A stretch of DNA of 64,000 nt, from assembly GCA_008694505.1 (NCBI GenBank), contig VZDJ01000012.1:428996-492995 (forward strand). Reading direction: 5' to 3'. The notes beneath the pieces were generated by a model that saw nothing but the letters and a program-made list of their open reading frames with translations, had not been told where the DNA came from and did not search any database. Shown here one piece after another: positions 63,301 to 64,000 of this stretch (position 1 is the first letter of the stretch; the number at the start of each line of letters is the position of its first letter). The translations under genes were made by a program, and so were the position numbers. Source of the stretch: Cyanoderma ruficeps. Lineage: Eukaryota; Chordata; Aves; Passeriformes; Timaliidae.

Positions 63301-64000
63301 CATCTGTTGGAAGAAGAAAAAGCCCCTTTCCTCCATCCTGCAGTTCACTACACGAACCCACAGAGCCCAAAGCTTACCTGGGACAGGACTCCTGCTCAAG
63401 TTCACACGGAGAGCCTCCTGGCTCTCCTCCAGTTCCCCATCTGTTTCTGTCTCTTCCTTCTTTTCAGTATCTTTTACTTCTTCACTTAGAGTAGTTCTTG
63501 TGCTCTCCTCTCCTTCTAAATCTCCCTGGACAACAGGGAGGGCACTCGGAGACAGGAGAGGAGGTGGAGAAGGAGTTGTAGTGGTAACAGCAGCAACGGA
63601 AACCAGAGGGGACGGGGGTGGTGGGGTGGGTGGCGGGGTGGGAGGAGGAGAGAGAGCTGCGTGAGGAGCACTGGGAGGTGATGGAGCACTCTCCAGCTCT
63701 GCCGGGGGTGCCTCAGGAGGCTCCAACTCCACAGTCAATGCTGCAGCTTCTGCCTGGGCCACCTCTGCCTCGGGTTCGGCCCCCGCAGCCCTGGCGCTGC
63801 TCGTGCTGCTGATGACACTGGGCCCGGCCAGCACTGGCACCGCGGCATCGCTGGGCAATGCGAGGACACTGCTGGGCTCCGCGCACGCCTCGGCACCGGC
63901 TGCTTCTGCAGGAGGAGGGGCCGCCGGCTCCGGGCAGGCTGTGGCACTGGGTATAGGCATCGCCTCTTCTCCAGGGGAGGCCAGTTCACATTTGTCCTCC
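21202..64000 (-). CDS. EIF4G3: EIF4G3 (eIF4GII), 24 exons, 5' partial: gene-level entry
   Basis: Translation initiation scaffold of the cytoplasmic eIF4F complex; it bridges cap-bound eIF4E, the helicase eIF4A, eIF3/40S and MNK kinases. Twenty-four exons join in compatible phase to 1298 residues plus TAA; the 5' part, with the PABP site, is beyond 64000. In window numbering: low-complexity linker 1-300, eIF4E-binding YDREFLL 334-340, MIF4G about 465-693, Ser-rich linker about 738-925, MA3 about 929-1075, W2 about 1114-1298 ending in an acidic MNK-binding tail. The human protein has about 1585 residues, so roughly the first 290 are missing here. EIF4G3 is preferred over EIF4G1 because the end is EESEDN (EESDHN in EIF4G1) and the post-MIF4G linker reads [20 protein letters not shown]. 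No frameshift or internal stop is seen, so the gene appears intact. HP1BP3 lies downstream in the same orientation. Confidence 0.97.
22277..22423 (-). CDS. EIF4G3: EIF4G3 exon W: W2
   Basis: A 147-nt exon (acceptor tgccctcag|CGG, donor CCTCCTA|gtaagt) coding residues 1190-1238 plus one base: [40 protein letters not shown] and [28 protein letters not shown] is the conserved W2 core helix. The next intron (21384-22276) is featureless. Confidence 0.98.
23806..23887 (-). CDS. EIF4G3: EIF4G3 exon V: W2
   Basis: An 82-nt exon (acceptor gattccag|GCT, donor TATTATAG|gtgagt) coding residues 1163-1189 plus one base: [20 protein letters not shown] then VCKAAII. Human reads [20 protein letters not shown]. 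It contains no ATG-initiated ORF of useful length and is found only by splicing. The next intron (22424-23805) shows nothing recognisable. Confidence 0.97.
24973..25119 (-). CDS. EIF4G3: EIF4G3 exon U: start of W2
   Basis: A 147-nt exon (acceptor gtgttgcag|AAG, donor GTAGAG|gtacaa) coding residues 1114-1162: [40 protein letters not shown] and DEQIFDWVE. The C-terminal W2 domain begins here; IFDWVE leads into ANLDE of the next exon. A phosphorylatable Ser cluster [11 protein letters not shown] precedes it. The next intron (23888-24972) shows nothing recognisable. Confidence 0.98.
25953..26051 (-). CDS. EIF4G3: EIF4G3 exon T
   Basis: A 99-nt exon (acceptor gtctttcag|AGC, donor GAACAA|gtgagt) coding residues 1081-1113, [20 protein letters not shown] then [13 protein letters not shown]. 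It links MA3 and W2, and [24 protein letters not shown] is shared with human EIF4G3. The next intron (25120-25952) is featureless. Confidence 0.98.
27851..27932 (-). CDS. EIF4G3: EIF4G3 exon S: end of MA3
   Basis: An 82-nt exon (acceptor gattctag|AGA, donor CAAATG|gtgagt) coding residues 1053-1080, [20 protein letters not shown] then LHLLCKQM. It matches human [20 protein letters not shown]. The first codon is split with exon R. The next intron (26052-27850) has A-rich tracts (27056-27070, 27173-27188, 27257-27290) but no element I can name. Confidence 0.97.
28385..28560 (-). mobile_element. CR1 LINE 3' fragment (sense to EIF4G3)
   Basis: Read on the minus strand it contains TTGTGAGGGTCGGGGAGCCC, CCCTGGAAGTGTCCAAGGCC, GGGCTTGGAGCACCCTGGGG and AGTGGAAGGTGCCCCTGCCC, ending near GAGATTCCATG. 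The tail octamers are worn. It is in the same orientation as the host gene, unlike most CR1 copies here. Confidence 0.88.
28923..29048 (-). CDS. EIF4G3: EIF4G3 exon R: MA3
   Basis: A 126-nt exon (acceptor ccttcaaaag|TTT, donor CTTACACA|gtaagt) coding residues 1011-1052 plus two bases: [40 protein letters not shown] and [19 protein letters not shown] is the conserved MA3 helix. The acceptor pyrimidine tract is short and ends in AAAAG. The next intron (27933-28922) holds a CR1 copy at 28385-28560. Confidence 0.97.
31126..31298 (-). CDS. EIF4G3: EIF4G3 exon Q: MA3
   Basis: A 173-nt exon (acceptor ttccacag|GAG) coding residues 954-1010 plus two bases: [50 protein letters not shown] and SKQDFFK. 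The donor is AAGGG|gttggt, weak but the only choice that keeps frame with exon R (GG plus T gives Gly, then FSETLE). [20 protein letters not shown] is the core of MA3. The next intron (29049-31125) holds no recognisable element. Confidence 0.96.
33320..33435 (-). CDS. EIF4G3: EIF4G3 exon P: start of MA3
   Basis: A 116-nt exon (acceptor tccaccag|CCA, donor TTTAAG|gtaagt) coding residues 915-953: [20 protein letters not shown] then [19 protein letters not shown]. The MA3 domain, a second eIF4A-binding HEAT unit, begins at [10 protein letters not shown]. It corresponds to human [20 protein letters not shown]. The short APPAPVQEK stretch before it is unlike the human SAMSAHDKA. The next intron (31299-33319) has nothing recognised. 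Confidence 0.97.
33566..33687 (+). mobile_element. CR1 LINE 3' end fragment
   Basis: Contains GGGGCTTGGAGCAACCTGGG, GTGGAAGGTGTCCCTGCCCA, CCTTCCAACTCAAACCATTC and the tail CTTCTGTGATTC. Plus orientation, antisense to EIF4G3. Confidence 0.9.
34647..34870 (-). CDS. EIF4G3: EIF4G3 exon O: linker
   Basis: A 224-nt exon (acceptor ttgggcag|TCG, donor GAATCTG|gtaaca) coding residues 840-914 plus one base: [57 protein letters not shown] and [31 protein letters not shown] is a conserved EIF4G3 helix. The donor gtaaca is not ideal at position +5. The next intron (33436-34646) holds a CR1 copy at 33566-33687. Confidence 0.96.
35165..35394 (+). mobile_element. CR1 LINE 3' end fragment
   Basis: Contains CCTCTCCCTGTGAGGGTGGT, GAGGCCCTGCCACAGGGTAC, CTTGGAGCAGCCTGGGATAG and ends ATTCTGTGATTCCATGA. 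Plus orientation, antisense to EIF4G3, in the intron between exons N and O. Confidence 0.92.
36195..36312 (-). CDS. EIF4G3: EIF4G3 exon N: Ser-rich linker
   Basis: A 118-nt exon (acceptor atctccag|ACT, donor AACGAG|gtgagt) coding residues 801-839 plus two bases: [20 protein letters not shown] then [19 protein letters not shown]. The [11 protein letters not shown] motif is shared by EIF4G1 and EIF4G3; the Ser/Ala run after it is variable. The next intron (34871-36194) holds a CR1 copy at 35165-35394. Confidence 0.96.
36430..36822 (+). mobile_element. CR1 LINE 3' fragment (different CR1 subfamily, about 390 bp)
   Basis: Contains GAGATCAGGGAAAGGTTCTC, CCCCAGAGAGTGCTGGGCAC, CTGAGGCTGCCAGAGCTCCA and GGAGTGTTTGGACAGCACTG, ending CATTCCATGGTTCTGTGA. 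The wording differs from the other CR1 tails in this window and points to another CR1 subfamily. Plus orientation, filling most of the 568-bp intron between exons M and N. Confidence 0.88.
36881..36974 (-). CDS. EIF4G3: EIF4G3 exon M
   Basis: A 94-nt exon (acceptor ttttacag|CCC, donor GATGG|gtaagt) coding residues 770-800 plus one base: [20 protein letters not shown] then [11 protein letters not shown]. It matches human [20 protein letters not shown]. It is part of the linker. The next intron (36313-36880) is largely occupied by a CR1 element at 36430-36822. Confidence 0.97.
38518..38612 (-). CDS. EIF4G3: EIF4G3 exon L
   Basis: A 95-nt exon (acceptor atcctcag|GTG, donor ACCAAG|gtaggt) coding residues 738-769, [20 protein letters not shown] then [12 protein letters not shown]. 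It matches human [20 protein letters not shown]. The first Gly codon is split with exon K. It belongs to the disordered linker between MIF4G and MA3. The next intron (36975-38517) holds nothing I recognise. Confidence 0.97.
39607..39739 (-). CDS. EIF4G3: EIF4G3 exon K
   Basis: A 133-nt exon (acceptor ttccccag|TGC, donor GACCAG|gtaaag) coding residues 694-737 plus one base: [40 protein letters not shown] and KRRP. A charged, probably helical segment that leaves MIF4[21 protein letters not shown] is diagnostic for EIF4G3. The next intron (38613-39606) shows no recognised element. Confidence 0.98.
40678..41020 (+). mobile_element. CR1 LINE 3' fragment (about 340 bp)
   Basis: One of the two longest CR1 pieces here. 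It runs from AGAGAAGGCCCCAGTGAGAC through GAAATTCTTCTCTGTGAGGG, CCCTGGAAGTGTCCAAGGCC and GGTGTCCCTGCCATGGCAGG to the tail GGGCTTCTATGATTTC. Plus orientation, antisense to EIF4G3. Confidence 0.9.
41049..41153 (-). CDS. EIF4G3: EIF4G3 exon J: end of MIF4G
   Basis: A 105-nt exon (acceptor ttgtctag|CCC, donor AGGCTG|gtaggt) coding residues 659-693, [20 protein letters not shown] then [15 protein letters not shown]. This is the last MIF4G helix pair, with the RIRFMLQDV motif; KERKTS and VIDLRL follow EIF4G3 rather than EIF4G1. The next intron (39740-41048) holds a CR1 copy of about 340 bp at 40678-41020. Confidence 0.97.
43205..43441 (-). CDS. EIF4G3: EIF4G3 exon I: MIF4G
   Basis: A 237-nt exon (acceptor ttttacag|CCA, donor GCAAAG|gtgggg) coding residues 580-658, [20 protein letters not shown] followed by [40 protein letters not shown] and [37 protein letters not shown] is the signature of the domain and carries eIF4A contacts. 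RSIGN rather than RSLGN supports EIF4G3. The next intron (41154-43204) holds no feature I can name. Confidence 0.98.
43725..43871 (-). CDS. EIF4G3: EIF4G3 exon H: MIF4G
   Basis: A 147-nt exon (acceptor actccag|CTG, donor ACCACT|gtaagt) coding residues 531-579, beginning [20 protein letters not shown] and ending [31 protein letters not shown] is the conserved MIF4G helix pair. The 283-bp intron that follows (43442-43724) is featureless. Confidence 0.98.
44295..44490 (+). mobile_element. CR1 LINE 3' end fragment
   Basis: Contains GGTGGTGAGGCCTTGGCACA, GGCTTGGAGCAACCTGG and the tail CATGCTTCTGTGATTCCAT. Plus orientation, in the intron between exons G and H, antisense to the gene. Confidence 0.9.
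44737..44934 (-). CDS. EIF4G3: EIF4G3 exon G: start of MIF4G
   Basis: A 198-nt exon (acceptor cattcag|GAG, donor GTGACG|gtaaga) coding residues 465-530: [50 protein letters not shown] and [16 protein letters not shown]. These are the first HEAT helices of MIF4G, the eIF4A-, eIF3- and RNA-binding core, and are almost unchanged between bird and human. The next intron (43872-44736) holds a CR1 copy at 44295-44490. Confidence 0.98.
45893..46063 (-). CDS. EIF4G3: EIF4G3 exon F
   Basis: A 171-nt exon (acceptor gtcctag|TTG, donor ACCCAG|gtgaga) coding residues 408-464, [20 protein letters not shown] then [20 protein letters not shown] and ending DPENVKTQ. The basic [13 protein letters not shown] segment and the KKAENAWKP motif lie just before MIF4G and contribute to RNA binding in this family. 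The next intron (44935-45892) shows nothing recognisable. Confidence 0.96.
47474..47540 (-). mobile_element. CR1 LINE 3' end fragment (reverse)
   Basis: Starts with a diverged AATTCACAGAATCATTTATC and continues TTGGAAAAGATCTCCAAGAT, then CATCAAGTCTGACC, the complement of a CR1 3' end. Same strand as EIF4G3. The far boundary is approximate. Confidence 0.8.
49475..49868. repeat. Large imperfect palindrome with exon-like arms
   Basis: Left arm 49475-49653 is an inverted, diverged copy of right arm 49690-49868, with a 36-bp loop. Perfect blocks include TGCACCTTTTTGTA (49628-49641) against 49698-49711, CCCAGCATGCCCTC (49532-49545) against 49789-49802, and CTGCAAAGTGCA (49490-49501) against 49842-49853. 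Both arms read outward-in with CCACAG before (G/A)CCTGCAAAG-like sequence, resembling a splice acceptor. Transcribed RNA from this EIF4G3 intron could fold as a long hairpin. I do not recognise it as a named repeat. Confidence 0.8.
49745..49855 (-). other. Candidate cassette exon inside the palindrome (unproven)
   Basis: On the EIF4G3 sense strand the right palindrome arm has acceptor tttgtctctccacag and donor GGG|gtaagc enclosing 111 nt, exactly 37 codons. In phase 0, the phase of the exon E to F junction, it is free of stops and would begin [20 protein letters not shown]. Another frame is open too, so openness alone is weak evidence. I know of no such exon in human EIF4G3. The alternative is a decoy exon or a decayed repeat that happens to carry splice-like ends. 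Confidence 0.3.
50925..51050 (-). CDS. EIF4G3: EIF4G3 exon E
   Basis: A 126-nt exon (acceptor ggcacag|GTC, donor GGAAGT|gtgagt) coding residues 366-407: [20 protein letters not shown] then [22 protein letters not shown]. It follows the human sequence closely up to GGR. A second in-frame donor, AGAAAC|gtgtct, lies 12 nt earlier and would end the exon at GGRN; the later one is the better consensus and was chosen. The next intron (46064-50924, 4.9 kb) contains the large imperfect palindrome at 49475-49868 and a CR1 fragment at 47474-47540. Confidence 0.94.
51768..51888. repeat. AT-rich inverted repeat in the intron between exons D and E
   Basis: CTTTTATTAGATC (51768-51780) is exactly complementary to GATCTAATAAAAG (51876-51888), 95 bp apart. 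A separate 21-bp perfect palindrome of the form AATTGATCTT-A-AAGATCAATT lies at 51851-51871. It could be a small decayed DNA transposon end pair or a chance hairpin; no target-site duplication was identified. Confidence 0.6.
52189..52322 (-). CDS. EIF4G3: EIF4G3 exon D: eIF4E-binding motif
   Basis: A 134-nt exon (acceptor cctatag|AGC, donor GATAAG|gtgaga) coding residues 321-365. It contains [27 protein letters not shown] at 334-340 fits the canonical eIF4E-binding consensus YxxxxL-hydrophobic, the site competed for by 4E-BPs. [20 protein letters not shown] follows and is nearly identical to the human protein. All key residues (Tyr, Leu and the hydrophobic position) are present. The next intron (51051-52188) holds only the AT-rich inverted repeat at 51768-51888. 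Confidence 0.98.
54703..54952 (-). CDS. EIF4G3: EIF4G3 exon C: acidic linker
   Basis: A 250-nt exon (acceptor gctccag|CCG, donor ACCAG|gtaagt) coding residues 238-320, starting [20 protein letters not shown] and ending VYQCKP plus one base. It aligns with human [17 protein letters not shown] and EENGEEAEPVRNGAESV. It is a Glu-rich disordered linker before the eIF4E-binding site. The next intron (52323-54702) contains the unexplained plus-strand ORF at 53594-53962 but no recognisable repeat. Confidence 0.96.
56190..56296 (+). mobile_element. CR1 LINE 3' end fragment
   Basis: Reads TTTAGTGGAAGGTGTCCCCG, then CCATGGCAGGGATTGAACCA and ends CCGTGATTCTGCGACT, a decayed CR1 tail. Plus orientation, antisense to the host gene. 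Confidence 0.82.
56520..56608 (-). CDS. EIF4G3: EIF4G3 exon B
   Basis: An 89-nt exon (acceptor ttgcag|CCC, donor CAGAG|gtgaga) coding residues 208-237, [20 protein letters not shown] then [10 protein letters not shown]. The basic [11 protein letters not shown] motif is a hallmark of EIF4G3 just upstream of the eIF4E site. Its first codon is split with exon A. The intron that follows (54953-56519) holds a CR1 fragment at 56190-56296 and nothing else recognised. Confidence 0.96.
62925..63096 (+). mobile_element. CR1 LINE 3' end fragment
   Basis: Contains the usual CR1 words CCCTGGAAGTGTCCAAGGCC, GGCTTGGAGCAACCTGG, GGTGTCCCTGCCCATGGCAG, and a decayed tail GGGATTCCATGA. Plus orientation, antisense to EIF4G3, in the intron after exon A. 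Confidence 0.9.
63378..64000 (-). CDS. EIF4G3: EIF4G3 exon A (cut by window edge): Pro/Ala/Glu-rich linker
   Basis: Begins off the window; the first full codons read [20 protein letters not shown], aligning with DDRCELSSPREDTIPIPS of human EIF4G3. It encodes window residues 1-207, a disordered linker between the PABP and eIF4E sites, with long Ala/Glu stretches and a [14 protein letters not shown] tract. It ends SRSPVP plus one base at donor CCCAG|gtaagc. This exon is much richer in Ala and Pro than the human counterpart, while the flanking motifs are kept. The following intron (56609-63377) holds a CR1 tail at 62925-63096 and otherwise only unrecognised DNA, including a featureless 151-codon minus-strand ORF at 62097-62552. 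Confidence 0.95.

Noticed and set aside
21202..64000. EIF4G1 as the identity of the large gene
   Set aside because: The C-terminus [14 protein letters not shown] in MIF4[20 protein letters not shown] after it, and adjacency to HP1BP3 all fit EIF4G3, while EIF4G1 differs at each.

Overview
The window looks like avian genomic DNA. CR1 LINE 3' ends with their typical ATTCTGTGATT-like tails are scattered through introns and intergenic sequence, there are solo LTRs, introns are short, and the two neighbouring genes match vertebrate HP1BP3 and EIF4G3. Those two genes are also adjacent and co-oriented in human (1p36.12). A songbird microchromosome is plausible but not provable from the sequence alone. 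No bacterial-style genes, CRISPR arrays, tRNA or rRNA genes were seen.

Layout, low to high coordinate. Both genes read on the minus strand. 61-169 is the first coding exon of HP1BP3, giving its first 32 residues; the rest of that gene lies below position 1. 170-7718 is its first intron. A GC-rich CpG island at about 7080-8110 holds the HP1BP3 promoter and a probable non-coding first exon that ends in a good donor at 7719. 8130-19060 is intergenic. It contains three related solo LTRs (8489-9056 minus, 10664-11288 plus, 12103-12636 minus), each with its own 4-bp target-site duplication, a (CCCAT)n pentanucleotide tract, and CR1 tails. 19060-21201 is the 3' UTR region of EIF4G3, with three AATAAA signals.

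21202-64000 holds 24 consecutive EIF4G3 exons (here named A to X from the 5' side). Every exon joins the next with compatible phase, giving 1298 residues plus a stop. The 5' end, including the PABP-binding region, is off the right edge. The protein carries, in order, a Pro/Ala/Glu-rich linker, the eIF4E-binding motif YDREFLL, the MIF4G domain (eIF4A/RNA binding), a Ser-rich linker, the MA3 domain, and the C-terminal W2 domain that binds MNK kinases. EIF4G3 rather than EIF4G1 is indicated by the C-terminus ending EESEDN and by the linker after MIF4G.

The least explained structure is an imperfect 180-bp-arm palindrome at 49475-49868 inside an EIF4G3 intron. Each arm looks like an exon with a splice acceptor. 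The sense-strand arm would be a 111-nt, stop-free cassette exon in the correct phase. A GC-rich block in the EIF4G3 3' UTR region and an unexplained 122-codon plus-strand ORF at 53594-53962 are lesser curiosities.
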